Origin: Ailurus styani
Taxonomy: Eukaryota; Chordata; Mammalia; Carnivora; Ailuridae
Length of the DNA stretch: 64,000 nt
Direction of reading: 5' to 3'
Assembly (NCBI GenBank): GCA_002007465.1
Contig: LNAC01000101.1
Span: 4,240,361 to 4,304,360 of the forward strand
Under the pieces are notes generated by a model, which was given only the letters and a program-made list of their open reading frames with translations, was not told the DNA's origin and made no database searches. The translations under genes were made by a program, and so were the position numbers. Shown in pieces: positions 11,196 to 22,657 of this stretch (position 1 is its first letter; each line of letters starts with the position of its first letter).

Positions 11196-12500
11196 CAACG
11201 TAGCCCAGAATACCTCCCATGCTCTTGAACCCCTGAACTTGGCCCAGTTCCTGCCACTTCATGGAAACGGCCTCCCCTGGAGTCGCCAACAGCTTCTCCT
11301 TTTGTGTCCACCGGGCAGAGTCCGCTCCGTCCCCATCCAGCTCTGCAGCATGTGATTCTATGGCTCACGTGCTTCTTCCTGAAATTCCACCCTTGCACCC
11401 AGATGCTCTGGTTTTCTTTCTCGCTCCATGTACTTTGGGCAACCCTTGGGCTTTTTCACCCTCTTTCGGCATTGCCAGGGCTGTGAGGCGGCAGGTGGGA
11501 TACTAGTTAGAAAGCCAGATTGTCAGGTCTCATCAGAAACTGAGCTGGAACCTGGGGGCACGGAGTCTGGGAAGCTTCCTCTTGAATCAGGCCCCTAAAT
11601 GACCGCCTGGCATGTGGCATCGTAGATGCCATTTCCTGCGTGACCCATGGGCCTCCGTCTAAGGCCTCGGCCACTGTTAGCTCATGGGTCCTCATGAGCC
11701 TGTGACGGGAACCCTGACTGCCTCGACTTCCCAGGCAGGGAAGGAGGCTCGGAGGGGTGAAGGTCATATGGCTCACAATGGGCAGTGCTCAATGTTACTG
11801 GAATATACGGGCATTACAAAAAAAAAAAAAAGACAGTNAAAAAAAAAAAAAGACAGTGCTCAGATTTGAGCCCAGGCCATGCGTTTTCAGAGCCCGTGGT
11901 GCAAAGCGCCCCTGTGGGTTGTCACAAGGTTTCAGAGCCGATGCCCGGGTCATCTCCATCTAGCGGTCTTATTCTCTAAGCAGGTTCTCCTGGACGGCTG
12001 TCACCTGTTCAGACCTTCCCGGACCCAGTCCTGGATGTTTCTTAGGCACCTCCGAGCCAACACATTATGGACCTATTCATCTTCCTCCTGGAGTGCTCCT
12101 GGCCTGGTGCTCCCCACCCCGGGTACTGTCACCCAAACTAAAACCTGCTGGCAGCCCGAGTCCTCTTTCTCCCTTGCCTCTCCCCGGGCTGTCCCCCAGG
12201 CCTGGCCTCAGACGGGCCTCACCTCTCCTTCGGTCCTGTTGCCCACCCCCTGAGACTTGTGGTCCCTCACCCCTGCAGCATCTGACTCTCTCCTACCTCC
12301 AACCCTGCTTAAGACCCACCATGGCTGCCCACTGGTGTCTGACTCAACCCTCAGCCCCTTTCCTGGCTCTCAGGGTCACGTCCCGACCTCTCTTGGCATC
12401 TGCTCCATGCATTTCAACTCCTAGAAGACAACCTGTAGTTTTAGGTCTTGAGGGCTTTGGTGTCACTGGTTCCCCTGCCTGCTAGCCCCCTTCTGCCTTT
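11196..12500. other. Unannotated intergenic stretch with likely L2 debris
   Basis: No gene supported. 12260-12440 (ctgactctctcctacctcc, ccaccatggctgcccactgg) is probably an old sense L2. The single-N join lies at 11838. Confidence 0.4.
11821..11858. other. Single N between two copies of a poly(A)-gacagt segment
   Basis: The base at 11838 is N. On each side is a run of about 13 A followed by gacagt, so the same roughly 19-base segment occurs twice with N at the join. This looks like two overlapping contig ends placed side by side. Confidence 0.75.
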
Positions 12501-12523
12501 CTTTTCTTTAAAAAATTTTATCC

Positions 12524-12722
12524 AGGGGTGCCTAGGTGGCTGAGTCGGTTAAGCGTCTGCCTTCGGCTCAGGTCATGATCCCAGGGTCGTGGGATAGAGC
12601 CCCACACTGGGAATCTCTGCTCAGCGGAGAGCCTGCTTCTCGCTCTTCCTTTGCCCCTCCCCCTGCTCATGCTCTCTCTCTCTCTCTCTCTCTCACAAAT
12701 AAATAAATAAAATATCAAAAAA
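12524..12722 (+). mobile_element. CAN-SINE (SINEC)
   Basis: Forward SINE with head aggggtgcctaggtggctg, a (CT)n tract and an A-rich tail. It sits at the edge of an antisense L1, with aaaaatttt on both sides. Confidence 0.88.
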
Positions 12723-12966
12723 AAATTTTCAGTGGTTTTTAGCATATTCGCAGTGTACAGCCACCCCTATCTAGTTCCGGAATATTTTCATCACCCTGCA
12801 AAGAAAGCCCGTGCCTCCCCACGGCCCCTGCCGTCCAACCCTGGGAACCACTAATCCACTTTCAGTCTCTATGGATTTGCCTGTTCCCGACATTTCACAT
12901 AAATGGAATCATGCATTATGTGACCTTTTGTGTCTGCTTCTTTTGCTTAGGACGGTGTTTTTGTTT
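12723..12966 (-). repeat. L1 LINE 3' fragment, antisense
   Basis: ggaatattttcatcaccctg, gggaaccactaatccact, tctatggatttgcctgttcc and aaatggaatcatgcattatg are antisense L1 3' landmarks in order. Confidence 0.75.
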
Positions 12967-13172
12967 TTAAAGGTCGGTTTATTTATTTGAGAGAGTGACG
13001 AGTGTGCAGGGGGCGGGGCAGAGGGAGAGGGAGAGGGAGAGAGAGAACCTCAGGCAGCCTCCCTGTGGAGCACAGAGCCTGATGCAGGGCCCAGTCCCAA
13101 GACCCTGAGATCGTGACCTGAGCTGAAACCAAGAGTTGGACTCCCAACCTACTGAGCCACCCAGCCCTCCGC
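12967..13172 (-). mobile_element. CAN-SINE (SINEC), diverged
   Basis: Reverse SINE; head ends gagccacccagccctcc. It follows the antisense L1 fragment directly. Confidence 0.82.
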
Positions 13173-13309
13173 CCCTCCTCCCACCCCGTCCCAAACCGAT
13201 CTTGAGTTCAGAGACTTGAGTCTGTGGCCTGGCTATGGGTGGCCATGGTTTTCTCCCCTGTTTTTTTTTTTTGTTGTTGTTGTTGTTGGGGATCTGAACT
13301 CCTGCCTGT

Positions 13310-13775
13310 GGTAGTTTCTGTGGATGCCTCTGTTAGCTTCCAAAGCCCTCCATACCAACCACCACGGGCTGGGGGTTTAGACAGCAGACGCTTCCTGTCT
13401 CACAGTTATGGCTGCCGGAAGTCCCACCGAGGTGCTGGTGGGCTGGTTCCTTCTGAGGCTGTGAGGGAGAGGCCCATTCCAGGCCTCTCCCCTTGGCTTG
13501 CAGTTGGCTGTCTTCTCCCTGTGTCTCTTCATAAGGCTTTCCGTCTGTGCATGTCCGTCTCTGTGTCCAAATTTCTTCTTTTTATAAGGACACCAGTCAT
13601 ACTGGAGTAGGGCCTGCCCTCATGACCTCATTATGACTAATGAAATTATGACTAATGACTTAACTTGATCATCTCTATAAAGAGACCCTGTCTCCAAATA
13701 AGGTCTCATTCTGAGGGGCTGGGGGTTAGGACTTCAACATATGAATTTTGGGGGACACCAGCAACCTATAACAAC
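13310..13775 (-). repeat. MLT1-like LTR relic, antisense
   Basis: cctctgttagcttccaaagcc, agacagcagacgcttcctg, ttataaggacaccagtcatac, gacctcattatgactaatg and aacatatgaattttggggg follow the reverse LTR order. A 14-base attatgactaatga-type segment is duplicated near 13630-13660. Confidence 0.7.
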
Positions 13776-14057
13776 CTCATAAATTAATTACTTGGCCTCA
13801 GATCCTTGTCTCGGGGTCTACTTCTGGGGCACCCCACTGGAGCCACAGCTCAGCTTTGCTCCCAGACTTGGAGAGACTCAAGTGAGCAAACGCAGTGTGT
13901 TTCCGGATCATCTGTTCTCTCCAGGGCTCCAGACTCAGCACATAACACAGTGCAGACAAACCCCTTGACGTTGTGAGGTTCATGGGCCAGGATGGAGGTG
14001 GAGGGGGCAGATGGCCAACATGCAACATAATTGTAGATAGCAAGAAATCAAGAAGAA

Positions 14058-14252
14058 GGGGTGCCTGGGTGGCTCAGTTGTTAAGTGTCTGCCTTCGGCT
14101 CTGGTCATGATCCCAGGGTCCTGGGATCGAGCCCCACATCGGGCTCCCTGCTTGGCGGGAAGCCTGCTTCTCCCTCTCTCACTCCCCCTGCTTGTGTTCC
14201 CTCTCTCACTGTGTCTCTCTCTGTCAAATAAATAAAATATTAAAAAAAAAAG
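14058..14252 (+). mobile_element. CAN-SINE (SINEC)
   Basis: Forward SINE from ggggtgcctgggtggctcag to an A tail. Confidence 0.9.
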
Positions 14253-14259
14253 TCTCTGA

Positions 14260-14600
14260 AGAATATTAAGCAGGGGATGGGCAGAAGTGGGACTGGGAAG
14301 GCTGTTAGAGCCTGAAGTGGTCAGGGAAAGCCTTGCTGAGTAGGTGACAGCTGAGCCCCACTGGTGAAGATTCCAGCCTTGGGAGGTGTTGGGGGAAGAG
14401 CATGCCAGTTAGAGGAAACAGCTAAAGGAGCGTGTGCCTGCCCCTCCCTTCCCATTCCCTAAATACCAGCACTTAAAATGAGGAGAGCAATGTTGGGCAA
14501 AAAAGCCAGCTGCAGGAGTGATGATGGTGGAAGCCCAGCCTAAGAGGAGATTCTTCTGGACTCCTGAGGGGCTGTCAGAGGGGAGAGGGGTCAGATGAAC
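14260..14600 (-). repeat. L2 LINE 3' region, antisense
   Basis: tggtcagggaaagccttgctgag, taggtgacagctgagcccc and gggggaagagcatgccagttag match the antisense L2 3' region shared with 38.3 and 51.9 kb. Confidence 0.6.
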
Positions 14601-14689
14601 TCTTTATGGAGCTAAGTGGAGGAGCAAAGAGTAGATGTTATAAGGAAAGAAGAGGAAGAGCTTTGTAAGGAAGACACGCAGAGAGTGAG

Positions 14690-14790
14690 TGCCCCGTCCC
14701 TGGAGGTATTTAAGCCCAGGCGGGATGATCTCTTGGCAGGATATTGTGGCAGGAACTCAAGAGTTGCGTTGGATGCTTGAGCACCTCCAA
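14690..14790. repeat. CR1/L3-like LINE remnant
   Basis: tccctggaggtatttaagcccagg, ggatgatctcttggcaggatattg resembles the 3' end of mammalian CR1/L3 elements. A second copy of the same class is near 39.55 kb. Confidence 0.4.
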
Positions 14791-15369
14791 AGTTCGGCTT
14801 CACTGTTAGAAGCACCCAGGAGGGACCAACGCTCTGATTTTCATCTGTGATAATACACTGGGCCTTCTCTCCTATCCTTTTTATGAATTCAAAGAGAACA
14901 ACTCTGCCCCTGGCTTTGAATCTCATGGACACCTGGGACTGGTCCCCACGGCGCTCGCAGTGCCTGTAGCGTCTCTGTCGTCCACCAGGTGGCACTGTTC
15001 ACCCGGTGTTCGGGCTGAATTGAACTCGCTTTCCCATTTTTTTTTGAGCACTGACAACAACAAATGGGGAGAGGCCAGGGTTTCGGTTCTCGGGAATGGC
15101 TGGAGTGTGGAAAATCCTGCTGACACCAGCCACGTGCTTAGCTGTGAGGCACCCAGCATCTCACTGTCTAAGTGATTCCCAAGAGTCTTTGGTGGCTCCT
15201 TCTCTTATCCGAGTCCCTCAGTCCCATGATGGGACCTTAGATTGCCTGAAATAAACAGGTTCTTAAATCCCTCAAAGTGCTTCCTATAGACTGTGGAGCC
15301 TTCCAGAGGCAGTCAGTTCTATTTGCAGTGGTAAGAGCTGTTAGGAGGTTGCTGTGGATGTCCTCAGGA
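14791..15369. other. Unannotated intergenic stretch
   Basis: Unique-looking DNA. I see no exon, CpG island or nameable repeat. Confidence 0.45.
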
Positions 15370-15566
15370 AATTTTTTTTTTTAAGATTTTATTTATTTAT
15401 TTGGAAGAGAGAGACACAGGGAGAGAGGGAACACAAGCAGGGGGAGTGCGAGAGGGAGAAGCAGGCTTCCCCACTGAACAGGGAGCCTGATGCGGGGCTC
15501 GATCCCAGAACCCTGGGATCATGAGCCAAAGGCAGACACTTAACAACTGAATCACCCAGGTGCCCC
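15370..15566 (-). mobile_element. CAN-SINE (SINEC), left of a tandem pair
   Basis: Reverse SINE ending cacccaggtgcccc, lying between cctcaggaaatttt and the next SINE. Confidence 0.9.
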
Positions 15567-15572
15567 AGGACT

Positions 15573-15786
15573 TTAAAAAAAAAAAAAGATTTATTTATTT
15601 CAGAGAGAGAGAGAGCGAGAGAGCGCGCATGAGTGGAAAGGGTAGAGGAGAGGGAGAGAGAATCCCAAGCAGACCCTGTGCAGAGCGCTGAGCCAGACAT
15701 GGGACTCGATCTTACTACCCCAAGATCACGACCTGAGCTGAAACCAAGAGTCACATGCTTCAGCTGACCATGCACCCAGGTGCCCC
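15573..15786 (-). mobile_element. CAN-SINE (SINEC), right of a tandem pair
   Basis: Reverse SINE; the flank cctccggaatttta after it resembles cctcaggaaatttt before the left copy. The outer pair may therefore be the duplication of this element, with the left SINE added later. Confidence 0.87.
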
Positions 15787-16054
15787 CTCCGGAATTTTAT
15801 TTTTTCCTAAGCATGCACCCAAACGCCCATTTATATAAAAATGATTATTACATCTAGGAAGCGAAAACACACCGGTTCATTCCCTCAGGCATCCATCCTG
15901 CGCCGGCCACTGCTAGCCCTGGGGCCAGGGAAAGCGAGGGGCTTGCAACCCTGCCCTCAGGGCGCCCCCGTTCTCATCGGGAATGACACACACTCAAGAA
16001 AGGCTAGCACGGGACGGGGGTTGGTAAAGCAGAATGAGGGGCTAGAGGGTGTGC

Positions 16055-16460
16055 TTGTGCCCGCATTACAGTAAGCCACAGAAACGTATCCTGTGCAGGT
16101 CTGAAGGCCGGAAGTCCAAATCAGTGTGTCCAGGCCAAACAAGGTGCCGGCAGGGTGGCAGTGCCCGCGCCGCCAGCCTCTAGGGGAGAATCCACCCCTC
16201 ATCGGCTCTCCCAGCTTCTGGTGGCCGCAGCCTTCCTTGGCTGGTGGCCGCATCACCGCAGTGTCTTCTCATCTCCCTCTGCCTCCCTCTTATAAGGACA
16301 CACGCGGCTGCACTGAGGGCCCACCTCAATAATCCAGGACGATCTCTCCCCACACCTGCAACCCTCCCCCCCCTTTTGTTGTCATACAAGGTGATCTTCA
16401 TAGGTTCCCAGGATTAGGACAGGGACATCTTTTGGGGGCCACTTTTCAGCCTGTTGGGAG
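16055..16460 (-). repeat. LTR-type relic, antisense (partner of 55985-56445)
   Basis: Reverse orientation: cttctggtggccgcagcc, cttggctggtggccgcatcacc, cttataaggacacacgcg, aataatccaggacgatctc, then ttcccaggattaggacag and catcttttgggggcc. The central 150 bases are highly similar to the inverted copy at 56 kb. Class is LTR/MaLR-like; family name uncertain. Confidence 0.65.
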
Positions 16461-17502
16461 AGTGTCCGAGAGGGCGCAGGTGCTATTTTCAGAAAGGGGG
16501 ACATTGAGGCAGAGGCCCGAGGGGGATGAGGAGCAGCGGTGCGGGCTCGGCCTCAGCCTGACACGTGGCGTGTGCACACAGTTGGCCAGCTCATCCGTTG
16601 TTCAGTCGCCGAGTGAGGGAACGGGATGCTGACAGGTCTTGCTCTGAGCACAGAATTGTGTGCCCGGCTGAGTCCCGAATACTGCTTTTCTGGCTAAAGC
16701 CGCGCATCCGACTGCTGGGGGTGGAAGTCGGTGTTGGCCCCTTGCATACGTGGTGTCATTTACTCCTCCAGCGGTCCCTGGGGCATTCCCAGCCCCGTCC
16801 CCCAGGCCAGAGCGGGTGTCGGCCACCTGCTCACACAGCTGCAAGGCAGCGGGCAGGACTGCGAAAAGCTGCGAGGTGGCTCCTGTCACCTCCCCGGGCC
16901 GTATCCTTTTTCCCTGCATGGGCTCTCCCAGAACGTGCTCGGAGTGCACGGGCTCAGCAGGACAAGTGCTCCGGGCGGGCGGGCGGGCCCGGCCCGTGCA
17001 GTGGCGTGGACCTTCCTGAGGGCCAGAGCCAGCGGGCGAGGTGCCCCAGGGCACGGAGGGGAGGGGGGCCACCCACCGTTCCCAGCCTGGGAGCCCACGG
17101 CCCACTCTCTTCCCAGAAGTGGCTCTTCTTGACAGGTGCCGGGAGCCAAGGGCAGCTCAAGCCATTCCACCCCGGAGGGCCCTTTCAAGGGCCAGCTGAG
17201 ACCCTGCACACAGTGCTTCGCGCAGAGAGCGCTGGGGGGGAAGGGAGCACGCTGGTAGCCGCTGTCCCAAGGGCACCCCACCGCCTGCTCAGCCACGCTG
17301 GGGCAGCAGCCCGGCCAGACCCAAGGTTCCCTCTGGTCCACCCAGAGTGCAGGCCGCTTGCCCATGGGACCCCTGCAGTCACCGCTCCCGAGGGGCGAGG
17401 GGAGACAAAACTGCCATTTCCCTCTGGTTCTCCCATGTGCCGTGGGCATGTGGTTTTCACTGATGTCAGGGGACCCACTTGCAGAGTTAGGCCTCTCTCT
17501 CT
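16461..17502. other. GC-rich intergenic block with a long chance open frame
   Basis: CpG-containing, GC-rich DNA (for example ggcgggcgggcgggcccgg near 16978). A 322-codon open frame (16565-17533, + strand) runs through it and ends inside the next SINE. Open frames also occur on the opposite strand, so it is compositional. It may be a weak CpG island or enhancer, but nothing proves it. Confidence 0.4.
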
Positions 17503-17714
17503 CTTTTTTAAAAGATTTTATTTATTTACTTGACACAGAGAGAGAGAGAGAGAGAGAGACAGTGAGAGAGGGAACATAAGCAGGGGGAGTAGGAGAGGGA
17601 GAAGCAGGCTTCCGGCTGAGCAGGGAGCCCGATGTGGGGCTCGATTCCAGGACCCCAGGATCATGACCTGAGCCGAAGGCAGACGCTTTACCGACTGAGC
17701 CACCCAGGCGCCCC
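17503..17714 (-). mobile_element. CAN-SINE (SINEC)
   Basis: Reverse SINE with a (GA)n tract, ending gccacccaggcgcccc. Short ctctctttt-like flanks lie on both sides. Confidence 0.9.
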
Positions 17715-18474
17715 TCTGGATCTCTTTTTATATGTAGTAGAAAAAAAAATATATATCTAGCATCAGAAGTGATTGGATGGATGTTATATCTGGGGGGAGG
17801 CTCAATTTTAAGAAATGAATCAGCTGAAAAGAGGATTAAGTGACTCTAGGACCATTTTCTGTGTACTAGACTGGGAAGGACTAAGAAGTCTGATGATGCC
17901 CCGCTTGGCCTTGTTTAGTGGAGTCAAAGATGTGTATCTTGGCTTCAAGGAGTGGACCTCAGAACAGAGCTTCTGGAACTTTGATGTGCACATGGATCAC
18001 CCGTGGAATCTTGTCAGGAGGCAAAGCCGGCCTCAGGAGGTCTGGTGAGCCAAGAGCCCACGGACTTCTGTGCGCAGGCATGCTCCAGAATGTTCTCAGC
18101 TAGTGCCGTCGGCAATAACATGGGTTAGAACAAAGCAAGTGGCAGTGTTGCGGACCTGGAGGCGGAAATCATGGCACAGCCGGACAACGGAAGACCGCAT
18201 GGCCCAGAAGGGTGTCTGGACCTGCCCTAGGAGCTGTGTGGAGTCAGGACAGAGCCAGATTCGGGCCGGGTCCCCCACCCCAGGGCTGGAACTTTCCCAG
18301 AGTCCCTTGGTGGAGGGGATGAAGATGGAAAGCCCGTGGCTCTGCCAGCCAGGCTCCTGGAAACATTCGCATTTGGAACATCACTGTGTGCCTGGTGTCC
18401 AGTTCCCGGGTGGACAGAGCACGTGGTGCTGGCCAGAGGCTGACCTTGAGGTCGCCCAGGCCCCAGCGCAGGTA
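17715..18474. other. Unannotated intergenic stretch
   Basis: 17800-18060 contains ggacctcagaacagagcttctgg and gatgtgcacatggatcacccgtggaatcttgt, resembling a common old DNA-type repeat (MER class). No gene is seen. Confidence 0.4.
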
Positions 18475-18600
18475 CTGAGAGAATCGTCCCTGAGGGACTC
18501 GTGTGTGAGTCCCAGCTCTGCTGTGTGACCTCCTGCAAACCACGGGATGTCTCTGAACCTTAGTTGCCTCATCTGTAAAATGAAGATAATAGGAGCTCCT
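18475..18600 (+). repeat. MIR
   Basis: gtgtgagtcccagctctgc, tgctgtgtgacctcctgc, ttagttgcctcatctgtaaaatg: the MIR core in order. Confidence 0.8.
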
Positions 18601-20172
18601 GAGTGGGGAAGGGCTGAATGGTGACCATCCTCAGCTGGTCCCTCGTCCCCCCACCCCCCAGCCACCCTGTCCTGCAGTGGGACCTCCATGTCTTTGCTGG
18701 GTCAAATCTGGGGGGGCCACGGAATGGCTTGGGCAGCCCCACGAAACAGCTTGGCCCCAGTGCCTGGGGGCTCGTGCAGATGGCTCAACCCAGAAAGCAG
18801 GTGCCCCTCAACTCTGGGCTTGGCCCAGGCACGGGCAGGTCGGGGCTCATCGGGGGCCGGCGGTCCATCTTCACCAGACCACCCTCTCCCTGCCGCCCTG
18901 CTCTGGCCTCAGTCTGGGGCTCAGCCCCGGCCGTTGGCTTTGCCCCCCTGCCCGCTTCTTGTGTCACCACCCTGCGTCTCTCCACAGCCCCACAGCCCCA
19001 TGGGACTCCTCCAGGTTCCGCAGACGATCTTTGTCCCTGCCCCCAGGCCTGCTCCTTTGTGCCTGCTCCTCCCCCATCTGGGATCTCTGTCCAGACAGCT
19101 CTGCAAAGCTGGTTTTCTGGCCTGCGGGTCTCACTCAGCAAGGACGAGAAGCCAGTGAGAGAGAGCAGGCGGAGAGAGAGCGCTCACCGAGGGAGAGGAG
19201 AGGGAGAGAGGCCTGTGCGTCTGAACACCCAATACGTGCAAAGACGCGGGGGGCTGGGGCGGGAGGTGTGGCTCCAGGCCAGCTCACGGGGGTCCGCCTC
19301 TCTGAGGCCTTAATTTCAACGTCTGTAAAATGGTCTGTTCTCTAAAGACCCTTCTTGAGCCATCAGGTAGATTCCCTGGTGTGATTTCTTGGAGGCGCGT
19401 TGAGCCTTGGGCCCGTGACCGCTCCGGTTGGGAAGAGAGGCCTCATCTCCCTCCTGCACCTGGAAGCCGTTCGTCCCTCAGACGCAGGCTGTGTCCCCTA
19501 GAGCTCCTGCTGCTGACCGGGGCCACCCGACCTGCCCTTTGGATTTCTCGCCATGCAGGAGTCAAGTCTTGGCACGTTAGCATCGCGGGTCCGCTGGAGA
19601 CCACCTCTCGTTTCATTTCACTGGGTGACGTGTCCCCTTGTCTCTCCAGCCCCTGCTCCCCTCCTCCCCTCCCCCAACCAAGGCTCCCGCTTAGAAAACT
19701 GATCTTTCATCTTGCACTTGGTTTCCAAGCCGTGCTGCGGTATTTCTTACGCTGGTCTTACCACTTCAACTGAACATCGTGATCTGTCCCCGGGGCTAGG
19801 AGTGCTCCTAGTTCACTGCTTTTCCGGGCTCCGTGGCCCGCCCCTCCCCCCACATCCATTCCAGTGCAAAGGAAAGGTAAGGGCATCTAGGTCGGGTCAC
19901 CCGGCAAGCGGGGTGGGGGGTGGAGGGTGGGGGGGATGAGGATGGTGTGATTAATGAAGGTGTTGGTTCAGCCTATGGAGCAAGGAGGATCCCGCCTCAC
20001 AGCAGAGCAGAGGAGGGGCCCAGTGCATTAAAGATCCAACTCCAAAAGGCAAACTGCCTTTTATATGTAAGAAGGGAAGCTAAGAGAAGTAAATGTTGGT
20101 TGATAGCTTTTGTGATCATGGAATGGGGAAGATGAATCGCAAATGTCCCCAACATAAAGTGTGTTCCTATGC
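18601..20172. other. GC-rich intergenic stretch without a supported gene
   Basis: Overlapping open frames of 150-230 codons exist in all three + frames and on the - strand across 18620-19350, the signature of stop-poor GC-rich DNA. No splice-bounded exon or family match is seen. 19290-19340 (gcctctctgaggccttaatttcaacgtctgtaaaatgg, read in parts) is MIR-like. Confidence 0.45.

Positions 20173-20207
<35 letters not shown>
20173..20207 (+). repeat. (AG)n microsatellite
   Basis: About 17 uninterrupted AG units. Confidence 0.95.
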
Positions 20208-20210
<3 letters not shown>

Positions 20211-20330
20211 CATATCCATGCAAAGGACAGAGCAGAGACTCTGACTACTTAAAAATGAAGGATTTCTGCCTCACGAAGGACAAGACATAAAAAAAAATAA
20301 CAAATGACAGACTGGGAGAGAAAACTTTTT

Positions 20331-20440
20331 TTTTAAAGTTTTATTTATTTAAGTAAACTCTGAACCCAACATGGGGCTCAAACCCATGACCCTGAGATCA
20401 AAAGTCACACACTCTTCCCACTGAGTCAGCTGGTGCTCCA
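20331..20440 (-). mobile_element. Short CAN-SINE (tRNA head only)
   Basis: Reverse element with aagttttatttatttaagtaaactc, then gggctcaaacccatgaccctgagatc and gagtcagctggtgctcc. It lacks the pyrimidine-rich middle. Flanks agaaaactttt and agaaaatgtttt suggest a duplication. Confidence 0.75.
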
Positions 20441-20829
20441 AGAAAATGTTTTGGTAACTGGAAACACCAAGGACAAATGTCGTTGAAAGAAATTGAAGAA
20501 GACATAAACAAATGGAAAGGCATCAGGTGTTCACGGGGCAGGAGGCTTAGTTTCGTCCAGATGGCAATCTACAGATTTGATGCCAACCCGATCCAAATCC
20601 CAGCAGCCGTTCTTGCAGAAATGGAAAAGCCAATCCTCAAATCCATAGGGAGATGCAAGTGACCCCGAATAGCCAAAAATAATCTTGAAAAAGAGGCGTA
20701 AAGTCAAAGGACTCGTGCTTCCTGATTTTAAAACTGACAACAAAGTTATAGCAATCAGCACAGTGTGGTGTTCCCACAGAATAGTCACGTAGACCGACAG
20801 AATAGAATTGAGAGTCTGTGGCCAGTTGA

Positions 20830-21026
20830 TTTTTTTTTAAAGATTTATTTAGTTATTTTAGAGAGAGAAAGAGCAGTGGGGAGGGGCAGAGGGAAAGAGA
20901 GTCCCAGGCAGACTCCCTGCTGTGCATGGAACCCACTGTGGGGCTCGATCTCACAACCCCGACATGATGACCTGAGCCAAAACCAAGAGTCAGACACTCA
21001 GCCAGCTGTGCCACCCACGTGCCCCC
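20830..21026 (-). mobile_element. CAN-SINE inside L1
   Basis: Reverse SINE; flanks agttgattttttt and actgattttttat. The L1 continues on both sides. Confidence 0.87.
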
Positions 21027-21645
21027 CCACTGATTTTTTATAAAGTGCCAAGACCACTCCATAAAGGAAAGAACAGTTTCTTTAACAAATAGGGACAACT
21101 GGATGGCCACATGTGAAAGAATGAAGATGGGCCCCTACCTCACACCCTAGGCAAAATTCAGCTCAAAACGGATCAAAGATCTAAACTTAAAAGCTAAAAC
21201 CATAAAACTCTTAGAAGAAAATACAGGAATCAATCTCCACTACTTTGGACTTGGCAAAGGATTCTTAGATATGACACCAAATGTGCAAGTAACAAAAGGA
21301 AAAATAGGTACATTTAATTCCATCAAAAGTAAAAGTTTTGTATGTCAAAGAACACCATCAAGAAAGTGAAAAGACAGCCTATATAATGGGAGAAAATATC
21401 TTCAAATTATATTTCTGATAAGGGTCTAGAATCTGGGATACGTACAGAACGTCTACATCACATGAACAAAAAGACAATCCAATTTAACAATGGACAAATG
21501 ACTCCAAATCAGATATACAAACAGACAACAAGCAATGAAAAGATGCTCAGTATCATTATTCATTAGGGAAACACAAATCAAAACCACAACAAGATATCAC
21601 ATCACACCTCCTGGGGTGTCTGTAATTTTAAAACATGGGAAACAG

Positions 21646-21836
21646 TGGGGATGCCTGGGTGGCTCAGTTGGTTAAGCATCTGCCTTCGGGTCAGGTCATG
21701 ATCTCAGGGTCCTGGGATGGAGCCCCGCATCGGGCTCCCTGCTCAGCAGGGAGTCTGCTTCTCTCTCTCCCTCTGCCTGCCACTCCCTCTGCTTGTGCTC
21801 TCTTTCTTTTTCTCAAATAAATAAATAAAATCTTTT
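21646..21836 (+). mobile_element. CAN-SINE, first of a serial pair in L1
   Basis: Forward SINE; aacatgggaaacag before it and aatgggaaatag after it show the duplication cut from L1. Confidence 0.92.
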
Positions 21837-21852
21837 AAAAAATGGGAAATAG

Positions 21853-22037
21853 GGCCCTTGGGTGGCTCAGTGGGTTAAAGCCTCTGCCTTCAGCTCAGGT
21901 CATGATCTCAGGGTCCTGGGATCGAGGGCCGCATCGGGCTCCCTGCTCGGCGGGGAGCCTGCTTCCTCCTCTCCCTCTGCCTCTCCGCCTACTTGTAATC
22001 TCTCTCCCTCTGTGAAATAAATAAATAAAATCTTTTT
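21853..22037 (+). mobile_element. CAN-SINE, second of the serial pair
   Basis: Forward SINE inserted just past the tail of the previous copy. Exact 16-base duplication aaaaaatgggaaatag at 21837-21852 and 22038-22053. Confidence 0.95.
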
Positions 22038-22552
22038 AAAAAATGGGAAATAGTAAGTGTTGGTGAGGATGTGGAAAACCTGGAGCTCTCATACGTGGCT
22101 GATGGGGATGTCGTTGTAAAATGGTGTAGCCACTGGGGAAAAGGGTTGGCCAGTTAGTCAGAAGGTTAAACATAGAATTACCATATGAACCAGCAATTTC
22201 ACGCAGAGATGTACACCCCGAAAAACTGACAACAAGTACTCAGCCAAATCCTTGTCTGTGCATATTCACAGAGCACTACTGACAATAACCAAACATTGAA
22301 GACAACACATATGCCCATCAATGGAATAACGGAGGCAGGAAATGTGGTGTGTATATATGATGAATACTATTCAGCCATATAAAGGAATGAGCACTGACTC
22401 ATGCTGGAACACAAATAAACCTCAAAAGCATTGTGTTAAGTGAAAGAAGCCAGGCATGAAAGACCACACATACTGAGGTTCTTTTTATGGGAAATGCCCA
22501 GAAGAGATGAATCCAGGGGGACAGAAGGCTGGTTGGTGGTTCCCAGGGGTTA

Positions 22553-22657
22553 GGGGAAGAAGGGAATGAGGACCGACGTGAGTGGGGTTTTCTTTTGGGT
22601 TGATGGGGGAAGAAGGGGATGAGGACTGACGTGAGTGGGGTTTTCTTTTGGGTTGAT
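22553..22657 (+). repeat. 53-base tandem duplication
   Basis: Two head-to-tail units (22553-22605 and 22606-22657) share ggggaagaagg, gacgtgagtggggtttt and cttttgggttgat and differ at about two bases. The duplication lies in the L1 3' region, so it post-dates that insertion. Confidence 0.92.

Noticed and set aside
18618..19345. Overlapping 231-, 222- and 156-codon open frames
   Set aside because: Three frames of one strand and the opposite strand are open together, as expected of stop-poor GC-rich DNA. No splice sites, ATG context or family match.
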